From: Seminavis robusta
Lineage: Eukaryota > Bacillariophyta > Bacillariophyceae > Naviculales > Naviculaceae
Assembly (NCBI GenBank): GCA_903772945.1
Contig: CAICTM010000264.1
Coordinates: 18,880 to 82,879, forward strand
Length of the DNA: 64,000 nucleotides
Reading direction: 5' to 3'
Part shown: in pieces, positions 10,098 through 22,150 of the stretch
How the letters are laid out: each line of letters begins with the position of its first letter
Position numbering within the stretch: position 1 is the stretch's first letter
The notes under the pieces: model-generated
Told to the model about the DNA's origin: nothing
Database searches by the model: none
What the model saw: the letters and a program-made list of their open reading frames with translations, nothing else
Translations under genes and position numbers: made by a program

Positions 10098-11812
10098 TTT
10101 GCTAGTTGTTGTATACTGTTGTATGATATGGAGAGGAGAAGAGAGGTTGGTATGGCTTGAGCAGCAATTGCTGGAAGCGGAAGCGAAGGATGTGCAGAGA
10201 GGTTGTAATAGACTTCGCACAAGCAACTACAGCAACCGGAATGACAGTGACACACCAAGAAAGAGGGAAAAGCACTTTCAAGCCACTTCAAAAGACCTCG
10301 GTGAAAAGCATGTTGAAACAGGCCACGAGAACGCAGGAAATTTGAACTGGACATCTTTGTGGATGACTGGTCTACGTGATTACAGTAGTTGGAGAAACGG
10401 AAGCACCCCTTTTACAGTACAGCATGTACAGTAAAGCTCGTCAGCACCAATAGTCTTCAGAATGTATTCCCATCAATCCCACTTTAAAAGGAGAAGTCAC
10501 CGTTCCTAGAATTAACAAGAACTCCACCCTTTTATGTCCAGTACTCTTGGAGCAAAGTCTGCCCACTCTGATTGAATTATCGGATTACACACCTCCCTGT
10601 CCGCGAAAAAGCTACTGAGTTTTCACTCTAAATCTACTTTTCACTGAAAAGTTCAAGACTTCTCTAGAACTGGTTTTTGCCAGTCATTGACTGGTTCACA
10701 CGAACACAGCTTTGGCCACTACAGTATGTCCGAAGCGGCAACACACTAGTCTAGTCCACATGTACCGGTATGTAATAAATCTAATTGCTTCCTCACAACA
10801 TCACTACTGTAATGCCCGGAAGCAGTGCGTTTGTGCGTTTACCGATCGTCATTGTTGCTATTAATTATTCAATAGAGAATAGAGTAGCTACGGAGCTTCT
10901 AGTTGGTTCGAACCTAGCTAAGAAAGCTATTGCTTTAATTAATGTGCCTTAGGCTGTTTATTCAATTGCGAAATGGCCAGAGAAAATCTGCGTTAAGGAG
11001 GAGATACAAAAGAGCTTACCAAAGCATGATTGCAGGGCCATTCTTGAATGGCCCTGTCTAATTCATTTCGGTGGAGTCAGAAGCAACACTCCCCGGCCAC
11101 CACTGCCGAGCTGCCGAGAAGGTCTCCTTTTGGAGCGGTGGAGGGCAGGATTGCAGGGCAATCGCGGCCGGGGCCAACCGATTCGATTCCCACTCCCACA
11201 CTTCCCAACCTGCATTCGTCTGCACCATCAAACCCTGAAGCTCACCACTCGCCGCCATGGACGGTAGAGTGAGTGACTCGACTCGAGTTGCCAGGTGCCA
11301 AGTGGCTGGACCTCGCGTACAATCGGGCCTTGTTTATGCTTAGCTGCGTTCCCTGGTCATGACCTACATGGATTAGAACTTTTGGGTCTTCGCATCGTCT
11401 CTCTCTATTACTTTTAATATAATGAAGGTGCCGCCGAATACGGCCTTCTCGCTCGAATCAGAGTCCCAAGTAAATCGCCTCGGCTCCAGGGTGGCTCTAC
11501 GGGCGGTCTCATGTTGTTGAATTCTATGAGCTATTCTATGCTTCCTCGTTCGAGCACCGTGGTTGCTTCGCGTACTGCCGTTTCTTCGTGGCATATTTCT
11601 CCGGCAGCAGCCAGTCCGCATCGACGGAATGTAACAACATTGAAAGCAAAGCCAGTGCTGCAAACACAGACAGCACAACACGTGCAAGGCGCAAAGCTAC
11701 CGGAAAGAAATCTCTGTATTGAAGATACTAGCTAATTATGTATGTTTTTTACGCATGTCAAAGTTCATGTAGCGCCACTGGCATCATCATCGTGGATCTG
11801 ACTCGAGTGCAA
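10098..11812. other. Intergenic region between the two cyclase genes
   Basis: This 1.7-kb spacer holds the promoter of copy A (right of 10097) and the 3' flank of copy B (left of 11813). I see no further gene; open frames here are short and featureless. An in-frame ATG at 10226 upstream of the chosen start of copy A would add 43 Ser-rich residues and is probably not used. A frame at 11738-12259 on the plus strand is the shadow of the last exon of copy B. Confidence 0.5.
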
Positions 11813-14800
11813 TCAATGTTCTTTGTAGCTGTGATGGCTCTCGTCGTTGTCCTCCTCTTCCCCCTCTTCCAAGAGATCGGCGCTTTCCTTGTGGAATATT
11901 TCGCGGTATCCACGCTCATCACGTTCCCACAGAATCGACCGCCTGTCTCGCTTCTTTTCCCCTTCTTTTTCACACCTGAACTTCATCTTTTTGCAGATCT
12001 CTTCCCCGCGTCGTTCCCATTCATCTCTATTTTGTTGGGCATAGGTCAAATACTCATCACTAGAGACACCAAAAACCCCACACTCTTTGAGCTTCCTTGC
12101 AAGTGGGATCACATAGTTGTCATAGAACCAAAGCTCTCCCTTGTACCAACCCTCAGAAGGGTCCTTGTCAGAGCGCCCTGCCTTGTAGGCGGCATACATC
12201 TCTTGGAACAGTCGCTCATTCCACTTGATGTAGACATGCCAGTGTTGCATTGTGTGTGATACATCAGAGGCTTGGATGATGTGCTCCAAAACTATTGTGG
12301 CCTTGCAGTTCATGTCGTCTTCAGCGGGGCTTTCTGCAGGAGCTTTATGGAAGGCCTGTTCCCAGCGCTGGTTTCTCTTTGCCTTGAGGTCCTTCTCAAA
12401 GATGTCAGTAGCAAGCACACAGTGAATGAGAAGCTTCCTGAACCGTGCCCGGCCAATTTGATCGCCAAAGATGCAATCCCTCAAGTTCTTGTACTTTGGT
12501 TGCATCAGCAGCTCCAAAGCCACATCAACAGACCGTTGCTCAGCAATGCTCTTGTTGTCATACTGAGTGGCAATTTGTGGGAGCTCCTTGGCAAGCTGTC
12601 CATTTGGAACACCTTCATGGCCTGCAAAGAAAATAGTAGGCAAGCAAATGTGGTTTGTGTTAGTCACCATTACAAACACTTTGGGAGAAAAAGGGCTTTC
12701 CTGTAAACGCCAGACTTTCCACTCACCAACATCATGAATCAATGCAGCAAAGACAACTGCGAACTGAGTCAGCGGATCACTGCTGATACCATATGTAAAA
12801 TGATGCAAGTCTTCAGTAGTGACACCGTGTTCTTCATTTGCATGACCATCAGCATAGGCGATTCTCTTCAAGAGTTTGGTAGCCGATAATATCACATGGC
12901 TTGCATGCTCAAAATTATGAAAGGAATTCTGGAAAGTTCATATTCATAGATGCGTGGGAGAAGAAGAAGGTGAGCTTTATATAATTGAAGTGGAGGGGAT
13001 GCATCTCCGGTGGCCGTACCTTTCGGTAGCCAGAAGCAATGGCAGCAATATACATGCGCAGCTCGAAACGAACTTGACGCGGAAGTTGGAAGCCCGATGT
13101 GTCATGTATCCTGGCTACAAGTCCGGCGTCATACTCGGGCATTGGCACAAACAACTCCATCTCATCCATGAAACTTCGGGAAGCCCCTGCTGGGATATCT
13201 CGCGAAGAGCTATCCTTCTGCAACGGCTCCACTGAACCACCCCGGCTGACAACAACCTTCTCCAGGAGGGAAAGAAGAGCACCAGTGTTCCATTCTACAA
13301 GGCGGTCAATGGAACGATTCAACTTGCTTCCTCCGATAACACCCATTAGGACTGCCTCAGAGGCTCCACCACTACACACTGGAGCACCCAGAGGAGATTG
13401 GATGGCCACAGTATCCTTGGTCATAAACTCACTGCTGCTCACAGAACCAGAGCAACTGCTGGCTGCAGTCGAAGAAGCACCAGAGGCCCCCGTCAACAAC
13501 CAGTAGGTGTTAAGTTCACCTTTGCCTTTAGCAAAGACAGTTTCCGCCCTCTGGGAAATCCAATGTGCTTTCCCACGCTTGACGAGAATGTCAGCTGTAG
13601 CCTGTGATAGATGGATCTTGTTCGGCACTCCTGTTGATTCCATTCTTGCAGCTGTGGGCACAAGGAAGGGGTTTGTTAGAGGATTGAATCCATAGCAGAA
13701 GGCAGTTCACTCGATGCGAACGAAGTCTTACCAAGATTCATTGTCTAGTAGGAAAATGAAACCATCAGCAACATAGAGAGACAGGGCAGATTAGGTCAAG
13801 CTCTTCCAAGGCAGTCCTCTCAGAGCAAACTCGAATTCTTACATCTCCAAACAACTGGAACCGTGCCTTCTCGCCTCGAAGTACTCCAGCCTGCCAAGTG
13901 TTGCAAACATGATAAGGAATCAGCATAACACTCCACAAGATGTCACTGATGCCTCCAGCAAACTGCTGGTGCTTACCGTGACAGGACCACTGTGGATTCC
14001 AAACCGCAGGGCCAATTCAGAAGTTCCTGGGCCAAGGGTAGATTCCAAGGCATTGGTCAATTCATTGGTGCGAAGGAGTGATGTTCTGGCAAAACGAGTA
14101 AGAGCCTCGACGTGGTCGTCACGTTGATCTGGAGAAGAATGAAATTACAGTCCGTCAGGGTCGACTTCTCCCTGAATGTTTCAAAACGAGGCCAACGTAC
14201 CTGGCAATCCGGTGGCAGCGACATAGCAATCCCCGATCTGTGACGAGGCAAGCATTGCACATCCAACAGAGTGAGCAAAGTTTGAGAAAGGATGCTAGGG
14301 GCCACGGATTGAGAAGCCTGGAAATGCTTACCGTCTCGACCTTGAATACCCTGAACCTTTATCCAAAAGAAGCAAAAGGACAAGACAAGTAACGAAGGTA
14401 AGTGAGGATCGTGTGAATTGTGTTTCATTTCATCTCTCTGTCGTTCAACACGGCGAGATTGCACTTGCTAGTTGCGTTTGTTGTTCTTTTTATTGTGCTC
14501 CTCTCTTACCTTCGTGCAGCTTTGTCCATGGAGCGATAGAGGGTTTCCAACAGCTTGAAGACCTGGCTGGGGTCACGTTCACTGCTCCATGCGGTAAAGC
14601 CTGGTCACGCATTATGAGTGAAAGGGAAAGCATGATGTGCGACAGGTAAGATCTTCGAACCATGAGGAGTGGGATGGACACATTTAACGAGCAAACACAC
14701 ACGTACCCGCGACATCGGCAAACATGACCGAGGCGTTAGGGAATAGATCTGCAATCGGTTCTGCCTCATTCATTGCACCGGTGGCCACCATATCAGCCTC

Positions 14801-16501
14801 CTCGGGATGTAGAAAGCTCTTGAGACGTTGCTTGGGTGTGGATATGATGCGCATTTCGCCCGAGTCCGGGGCTTGGCCTTCCGTAATGCTGCCTCGATGG
14901 TTGAGTTGCCAAATGGAAACCCGCTTGGCCTCCAAATGCTTTTGGCGCTCCTTTTCATGGCTCTCCAATAGACGCTGTTTGACGGATGAGGGGAAGAGTG
15001 TGCTCACCAATGCGTCCGTTTTCTTGGCGGATTCCACGACCCTGTTGGATTGTTGATCGACAATGCAGTCATACACCAAAAAGACTCCCACCGCAAAGAG
15101 AAAGATTCCCAAGACGATCCAACGGTAGATTTCTGGCTTGTGGGTCATGAAGGACGCCTTGAACTCTTCTGTTGCATACACGGAGAGGCGGTACTGGCAT
15201 GGAAGTTGAGGGGGAGAGCTGGTATCGTTGGCTGAAGCGTCGGCGTCGGAAGATGGAAGTATGATTTGGCGGAATGCTTCATACGTCGAGTTGACCGGGG
15301 AGGGAGCACTGAACGTTTTGGGATCTGGGGCTAGATTGCCTGCACCCATGTAGGAGGCGTTGATGCCCTGAACTTGGAAGGAGTACTGACGGCCACTGCA
15401 GGAAGATTCAGCCACCACGACAATGGCTTCCACGTAATCGTCCAAAATATCGGCCAGGAATGTCTCCCACATGAACTCCAAGTCCACAGTGGCAACCACA
15501 GAGTCTTCATTGGCAGAGTCATAGACGGGGGCGTAGAGAGCAGCCCGAGGAGTGCTGTAGTAGGCATAGTCCGTGAGGTTGCTATCGTAGATCAAAAAGT
15601 CCGTGTAGACTCCACTGAGTGGCTGCGGGGGTTTCGTCATAAGCACGTTGAGAGCTTGGGCACGGATCGGGTTGGACATTTGATCGTACATGCGAATGTC
15701 AGAGCCATTGACCGCCGACTCTGGAGATCTCTGCCAGAGGGGAAAGACGTCGGTATCATTGCCTTGTGGTGGCAGATCGTGTGCTTGCCCATCCTCAAGG
15801 TAGTAAATGCCTTCTATGACGGAGCGACCAGTTTGCAGAAAGATGACCGAGTCTTCATCTGTGTCACTGACACGAAAGTCATCCGTGTGATTGGATTCGA
15901 GCGTCCCCTCATGGTCCATGTACGCGGCATACGCCTCCCAGCGCTTTCGAGTATCTTCACCTTGGATCCAAGGAGCATAGGTGACGGCCGAGGCATCTGC
16001 CAGCTGCCTTGTCCCGGTGCAGCGCCTTTCAAACTCGGGAAAGCTCACGAACGGCCAAACCGACTTCATGTCCGAGGCTTGCACGGTGAACGAGGTGCTG
16101 AGAGAGTCAGCAGCCACCAACCGGGTGTTCACTTTCTCGTAGAAACCCTCAATGATTTGGTTGGCGTAGGTATGGAACCTGCTCTTGAAGACGTCCTCTT
16201 CGCCGAACCGGACCACCACGTAGATCACCTCTGCCGTGATGGTAGAGAAGGTAATCATGAGGGCAAACACAAAGGTTCGCACGACCTGGAGGTTCAAGAG
16301 GAATAGAGCATTGAGTGTAAGAGGTCTCCCAAGTAAAGCCACGCTCAACATGACATAACAGTCTGCATCCAGCAAAGGTCCAAGACTTACGTTCATCATC
16401 TTGATCTCTCGCTTCACTTCCGCAAAGGATGCTGTGTCTGCCACAGAGACATCTCCAGAATTGCTTTCCAGGTCGCCATCAGCTGAGTAGTCGTCGTCCA
16501 T
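11813..16501 (-). CDS. Membrane guanylate cyclase-phosphodiesterase fusion, copy B (11 exons)
   Basis: Exons: 16501-16391, 16285-14707, 14600-14510, 14356-14332, 14237-14201, 14128-13977, 13890-13843, 13744-13732 (13 nt), 13651-13020, 12928-12727, 12621-11813; total 3699 nt, 1232 residues. Same order as copy A: TM1, extracellular CHASE-like region, TM2, cyclase, phosphodiesterase. D561 and D605 are the metal-binding aspartates and E601 the guanine-type specificity residue; the phosphodiesterase starts its catalytic core with NSFHNFEHASH at about residue 897 and keeps HDVGHEGVPN. Differences from A: an extra 105-nt intron (16390-16286) inside TM1 coding sequence, and one 37-nt exon where A has 4 + 33 nt. 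Exon sizes 91, 25, 152, 48, 13 and 202 are identical in both copies, showing tandem duplication. The tail after the phosphodiesterase domain differs most. Likely a plasma-membrane receptor controlling cGMP. Confidence 0.85.
16286..16390 (-). other. Stop-free 105-nt intron unique to copy B
   Basis: GTAAGTCTTG donor and CTCCAG acceptor bound 105 nt with no stop in the coding frame. Removing it joins MMN to VVRTFVFAL, matching the continuous MMNVIRTFVFAL of copy A. If retained it would insert 35 mostly hydrophobic residues before TM1. Confidence 0.75.
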
Positions 16502-19500
16502 GGTTGCTGCGGTTGGTTGAGTTTAGATACTTCGTAGTCTGCTAGCTGAAAGATCGCTGTAAAAGTGAGCAAACCAGAAAGGAGTCAATGGCTGCAATCT
16601 GTGCTGTGCGGTGTGAGCTGGAAGAGTTTTCAAATTGTGAGAACCGCAAAAGCTCCCGGTGCCGGTAGTTATCCTCCGGTCTTCAAAGTTCCGAGTTACC
16701 AGGCATTAGGCATTTAGCATCCAAATCCAGAAGCGCCGAAACCAAAGACGGAGAATGACACCTGTGGTAAGACCTTCCAGTGTCCAGAAACCAGAAAGCG
16801 AAGAGGCCTTGGTTCCGGATTCCGTATAAATCCTACACAAACACACCTGAATAATTGTTAAGAGTCATTGTACTTTCTCACAAGAAGATCTGAGTCCTTG
16901 CGTGGATTCACGCACTACCGGTCTTATGTATTTGAAAGGGAAGTGAAGAGAAAGGAAGGGCCATATCAATCGAAAAGTAACTTCCTTCAAGTTCTGGAAG
17001 TTGTGACCAACACACAATCTACAGATCAATCTACCTAGTCTACGGATTCAGGAGCATTAGTCTTTCTCGCCTTTGCTCAGCAAATTTATTTGGCAATCCC
17101 CGAGGGAAAATACAAGGGGTTTCAGTTGGGATTTGTGGGCTGATTTGTCCTCCAAATGTATTGAATGCACCAGTACTTTATGAGCTATTAACAACCACCG
17201 CCCCTCTGGACAACGGTGCACCTGCCCTCTTCCGCTAATCTTGACCCTTTTTCTCCCTCCCGGCTTCCCCTACTGTACCGTATGGTGCCTCCTTTCGCCC
17301 TTTCTCCCCCCCACGGTATGCTTGATCCCCCGCCCCCGACGCCCTCTCCCTGAGCTTTGCCACCACAGGTGCCTGCTCTCTGCCAAGCTTATTAGCCCCC
17401 TCGCTCCTTAACCATCTTTGAGTCATTAAATTTTGTTTCCAGCTTCTAGCTACTAGCTGGAAGCGAACTTCTGGATTTCTCTTCAGTGTCACCGAAGCTC
17501 GAGAGACGAATTTTCCGAATTTAAACATTTGGATGAGCAAAGAACAATTGATTCGAAATCCGTAGGTTGGGAAGTGAAGAGAAAGGAAACTCACTTTCTA
17601 GTATACAAATTGAAAACTATTTCTGAAAAGGTGTGACAGAGCTTTACAGCTGCTGGAAAGCAGATTTAATTAAGCGACAAGTCCTGGTGGAATTAGTAGA
17701 GTGCTTTCGTTGAAGTCATTGAATCAACTATTAATAAATCTGCCTGTAAAAGGTTTCACGACTTCACGACCTTCTGAAACTACCGGTACTGTCCATCGGT
17801 TCCACGATCCATCATGCCTCGACCTCGGCGAATGTCACTCGACTGCTCTATCTGTCGACATAATATCATACATACATACAGTAGTCTACAGTGTACATAT
17901 TTATTTTGTCACTCAAAGCTCACTCAACCAGTGGTCGCGACCTGGTAGCGTCACTGTTCAGTGGTTGCGTCGTGTTCTCTGGAGATCTTCTGGCTTCTCA
18001 GAAGCCTTTTCGGAGATTCTTGATTATTTATTAATTCTTGATCCTCAATACCACTTTTACTCGAGTACATGTACCAGGTGGTAGACTACCTAGCTCCTAC
18101 ATTGTGCTTTGACACTTTGACAGGCCCCGCATCCCCACAGCCCGAGTAACTGGCCAGATTGCAAGCTCCACACTCCACACAGCTCAGCGCTCAGACACAC
18201 AACACAACATTGCAGCTGCTGGGAGGAGGGCAGAGGAGGAGCTAAGGAACTAAGGAGGCCACATTCATTTATTACTATCCAGTTTGGCCTTCCTCGAGTT
18301 GGAAACTCGCCACTCTGCAACTCGACCGTAGACTGCTCGACTACTCCTCAGCATCAGCAGAAGGTTGTTGAACACCATTCAAACAGAGCCTACTAGCTAG
18401 CCAGTACTCCTGTAATAAGAGTGGAAAGCATACGATGGTTACAGTTCCTTCCTTGGGCTTCTGGATTTTGTCTGACCACCGAAAAGAGCAAACGGTTTAG
18501 ATACCTGTTCCTAGCTACTGGTTCCGCATTGAGCTGGCTTCTAAAGTTAGAGTACTGTTAGAGTCATGGTGATACATGTAGCTGTTTGGAAAAGAATCGA
18601 ACCACGAATCTCAATCCACCAGTTAGGGGTTGCTTTGATCTTCGCTTCGCTTCTCTTTCTCAAAGCGTTCGCAACCGAAGAATACCAGTCAAAGGACTCG
18701 GTAGCCAGGATCACCTCGCCCCAGCCCAGCAGCACGGTGTCAGGTGAAGGAAAAGGAGCGACGTGGCTCTTTCAACGGCCATCCCTTTCTTGGCCTACCG
18801 GTATGCATCTTTGGTGGCAACTGATCGCTAATAGCTAGCTAGCTCATGAAAAGCAAGGCAACACAGACTTGCTTGCATTCTCAATCTGGGCAGATCTTGA
18901 CTTTGGCTGGCCAGTGGTCATTGGGGCTGACAAGCCTCGTTCTTTGGCCCCGCCAAACAGCTTTTCATCCTTTCTCTCATCCTGTGTTGGTGGCTTTCAT
19001 TACTTACAGTACGCTTTGTATGTCGCTCTCCGGTATCCTCACACCTTACACATCCTCATTCGATCATTCATCCATTCATTCATTCATCATGTATTCTAAT
19101 AAGATAGGCAGATGTTTGCTTGGCTGTTGGCTGCAAGAACCTCTTCATCCTGCACCATAGTAAAACCCCACGCAAACAAAAGCAATATCCTGGAGTCTTA
19201 TACATACTAGTACATTTATCCACACCTGCAAGTATACATCAAACAAAGATGTTGTCTGCAAACTCTCTCTTACTCAAGTAAGTAACAAGCGCAGGCACAC
19301 GCAAAACACAAACTTAACTTGTTGGGATTGGGGATGCCATGAAAACCACCAAAGCGTTTCCACGGCGCGCGAAATGAATGTGCCCCCAGTTTCTGAAGCG
19401 TGCCCCGTTTCTGCCCCGTCGAAGAATGGAACAGTCCAAGAACAGGAAAGGAGTCTTCATTCGCGCGAATAGTCGCCATTGCTTTCACTCCCTCCGTCAA

Positions 19501-20927
19501 GAGTTGCTGAAGAAGTTTTGATGCTGCCAATGCCATCGAAAGAAGCAGCTTGGCTCTGGAGCTTGAAGTAGATGGTTGCTGGTGTGGCCTTCAACAAATG
19601 GGCCATGCCACTTCAGCACGTCCCACTGCAACATCAGACAAAGCAAAATACGACTCTTGAGCAGTCACTGTTCGTGTCGGGGATGAAGATGCCAGCTACC
19701 ATTCCCATAAGAGGATCAAAGTAGTTTCACAACTCGAAGTTCGATGCTTCAACCTTCAATCGAACACCAGTTTTGGCCAAAGATGGTTACATTTATCCAC
19801 GTCTTGCACATCTTTCTAATGCTTCCAACTGCTGCCGGCTGCAACAAGTGCCGACGTATGAATATGAATTAGTATCAGTTGCAGCATCTTCGGGCCAGAG
19901 TTCGTTCTATTGGCTGCAAAATTTGCGAACGAACTGGCCCATCCAACTTCAACCAATGCAACAACTTCCGCAACTTGCGGTTGGTACGTGGTTTGGCTAT
20001 TTTTGAGTATTAGCATCTTCCTGGAGTCTCTGCATGGCAGCTGAAGCATAAAGTTCGACCTCATGTTTTGGCAGCAGCAGCTCCGGCAGATGTTGAAGGT
20101 TCCATGTTGTAGTTGAGTTGAGTAACTAGTTGCTAGCTGGTAGAAGAGGTTTTGGTTTCTGTCTGTCATGACATTGTCAGCCACGTATTTCGTCCTTCTG
20201 GGGTGGCATCTAGTAGAGCCCGGTTGCTGCCTCTTGCTTCATCCTCTCTATTGCTGCTGCTCTGCGAGGAACGACAGGATTTTTGAGGAGCTGTATCGTT
20301 TCCCCCCTTGCCTCTCACGTGTCGCGAGCGGAACTTGTTTCTGTAGCTGGCTGGAGCGGGATAGTAGACTCGGATGGGGGAAGGTGGATATATTATTATC
20401 TCTCTTTCTGAGATCCAACCTGTGAGATGAAGTTGCGCACAAAGATTGATGTGGGCGTGGGAGCGCTTCTCTACAGGTTGCACTGGTATTGTCTGGACGC
20501 CCTTGATACTAGCTAGTTTTAGTTGGGCCCAGCCAGAGTGTTGTCAAAGGCTGCGGCAATCAAGGCAAATGCAGACAGGCGCACCCCAACCCTACCTTAC
20601 GGTTGGACACAGTGAACACGCATTCCAAATTCAAAAATGTGCACAATGGGAGAGTAATCAATCCTAATATGACAGTTTCCTGTGGACCCAAGGTTCCAGA
20701 GGACCCGTGAGCGGCTATCTAAATGGACGGTTGGTTCAGCCTGTCATCCTGAATGTCCCTTTTTTCAAATTTTGACTTGCCTAACTTTCAATGGCTTGTT
20801 TCATTATTTCAGATTGGTGTGAAGTAGATTTGACTGTTCTTCCCAGCTTTTCCTGCTCTCCGTGTTGTCATTTTTTCCAAAAAAGTGCTGTTTGATGGAT
20901 GGATTGAGCGTGGTTGGGTATATTTAG
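16502..20927. other. 4.4-kb region without supported genes
   Basis: Upstream part probably holds the promoter of copy B. All open frames are short (under about 125 codons), Ser/Leu/Cys-rich and without family resemblance. A minus-strand frame at 19270-19536 (88 codons) is the least bad candidate but has no recognisable motif. A CATT microsatellite lies at about 19068-19089, and TAGCTAGCTAGC runs occur near 18833-18843. A T-arm-like GGTTCGATTC on the minus strand near 18592-18602 does not sit in a cloverleaf I can draw. Confidence 0.45.
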
Positions 20928-21764
20928 TTATTTTTTACACGGCGCATTGTAGTTGGTGCCCCCACAACAACTCCATGTTCCATTGCTGTCTTGCACGTCA
21001 TCGGAATCTAAAATGAACTTCATTTCGTCTCGGACGGTCTGTAGCCGTCGTTGTTTTTCTTTTCGCAAACTTTCCTTGAGTTCCTCGGGATATTTTAGAA
21101 ATTCTTGGGCATCCTTGTCGATTTTCCAAGTTCCCTTGTGTGTTGTTGTTTTGGATTTCTTTTTTGCTGTTGTGGTTGATAGCCCTTTTTTCAATTCCTC
21201 CAGTTCTTGTTGCAACTGGGCAATTTGGGCATCTTTGGCTCGTAATTTTTGTCGCATCAAGTCAGCCTCGGATGATTTGCCGTTGGTTGTCGATTTGCCA
21301 TTTTTCAGTGTCTCTTTTTTCTTTCCATTGGTAGTTTCTTTTTTTCCATTTGGTTTGACAAATTCAATTGTCTCTTCTTCTTCTGTTTCTGTGGCATTGT
21401 CATCATGCGCGGCATTGTACTCGACAAGCCGTTCTTTGAGCAATGCCATGACGGATTCCCAAAAGGTGTCTTCTTTAATTTTGCCTCGCACCAATTGGAA
21501 ACGTATTTTGGACAAGTCGGGGAGCATGTGACACAATCGCACGGCCAAGGCACTTTCGGCCGTTTCTTCTTCTTTTCCATAGAATCCTCCTTTCGAAGTT
21601 GTTGTAGCCGATGCCAAGACGGAACGGGCGGCTTGTTGGACTTCCGGGATGGTAAGCGGCCGATGCTCCCACAAGACTGTCAATTGTCGATCCGACAAGG
21701 AAAATAAATCGGGAGGGAGTCCCTCCGAGTCTTCTTCTTGTGGTATCGTGGCTGTATTTCCCAT
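20928..21764 (-). CDS. BSD-like domain protein with coiled coil and possible N-myristoylation
   Basis: Intronless, 278 residues. It begins MGNTAT, which fits the N-myristoylation rule (Gly2, Ser/Thr at position 6), so membrane attachment is possible. The middle segment 'LVRGKIKEDTFWESVMALLKERL' resembles the second half of a BSD domain, whose core is an acidic run followed by FW and a hydrophobic helix. A Lys/Asn/Gly-rich linker is followed by a coiled coil ('LRAKDAQIAQLQQELEELKK', about 170-190) and a basic helix. The C-terminus has a compact 'GTWSCCGG...APC' motif with three cysteines. Function not known; BSD proteins occur in transcription factor TFIIH and in trafficking-type proteins. It diverges from the BTB gene across a 386-bp spacer. 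Confidence 0.6.
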   Translation of the reverse strand: MGNTATIPQEEDSEGLPPDLFSLSDRQLTVLWEHRPLTIPEVQQAARSVLASATTTSKGGFYGKEEETAESALAVRLCHMLPDLSKIRFQLVRGKIKEDTFWESVMALLKERLVEYNAAHDDNATETEEEETIEFVKPNGKKETTNGKKKETLKNGKSTTNGKSSEADLMRQKLRAKDAQIAQLQQELEELKKGLSTTTAKKKSKTTTHKGTWKIDKDAQEFLKYPEELKESLRKEKQRRLQTVRDEMKFILDSDDVQDSNGTWSCCGGTNYNAPCKK

Positions 21765-22150
21765 CTTGTTTGCTTGCTTGCTTGCTTGATTGAGAGAGAG
21801 AGGTGATGGAATGGCAGTGGTTGGCAGTATGATACTACTAGCTAGTAGTAGTGATCACAGCGGACAACCAAGCGGTTTAGTGGTTGAAAGAGGAACTGCA
21901 GGTTTGTTGTTTCGCGCTTCTCTCCAATGACAAAGATCAAATGAGCGTCTTCAGTAATTACAGCTCTGCTGGCATTTCAAAGATCAGTCTTCTTTCTTTC
22001 ACATCAAAACTCAAGAGCGTGTTGTTGCCTTCAACGAAAGGTCGGAGATCGCCAACGCAACACTTCCTTGCTCAACGAACACACCTCATTGCATTCTTTA
22101 CGACGTACGATAGATATCATACAATAGATAGAAAAAGAAGACACTACACA
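21765..22150. promoter_or_regulatory. Divergent promoter between the BSD-like and BTB genes
   Basis: The spacer carries a (TTGC)n/(GA)n microsatellite at about 21769-21801 and a CTAGCTAGTAGTAG run at about 21837-21851. An in-frame upstream ATG at 21884 would extend the BTB protein by 89 residues of poor composition; I regard this as 5' leader. Confidence 0.4.

Noticed and set aside
9998-10354. Upstream in-frame extension of cyclase copy A (start at 10226) and an overlapping minus frame
   Set aside because: Copy B starts at the equivalent MDDDYS and has no counterpart of the extension; the composition is Ser/Cys-rich leader-like.
10895-10925. T-arm-like GGTTCGAACC
   Set aside because: It is a short palindrome; the surrounding bases do not make a cloverleaf.
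11738-12259. 173-codon plus-strand frame
   Set aside because: Antisense to the last exon of cyclase copy B, whose protein sequence is clearly conserved.
15374-16306. 310-codon plus-strand frame
   Set aside because: Antisense shadow of the sensor exon of copy B; no family resemblance.
18560-18640. Possible tRNA from a GGTTCGATTC-like T arm on the minus strand
   Set aside because: No acceptor stem, D arm or anticodon arm can be drawn around it.
19068-19089. CATT microsatellite as a telomere-like or regulatory repeat
   Set aside because: A short simple repeat with no further context.
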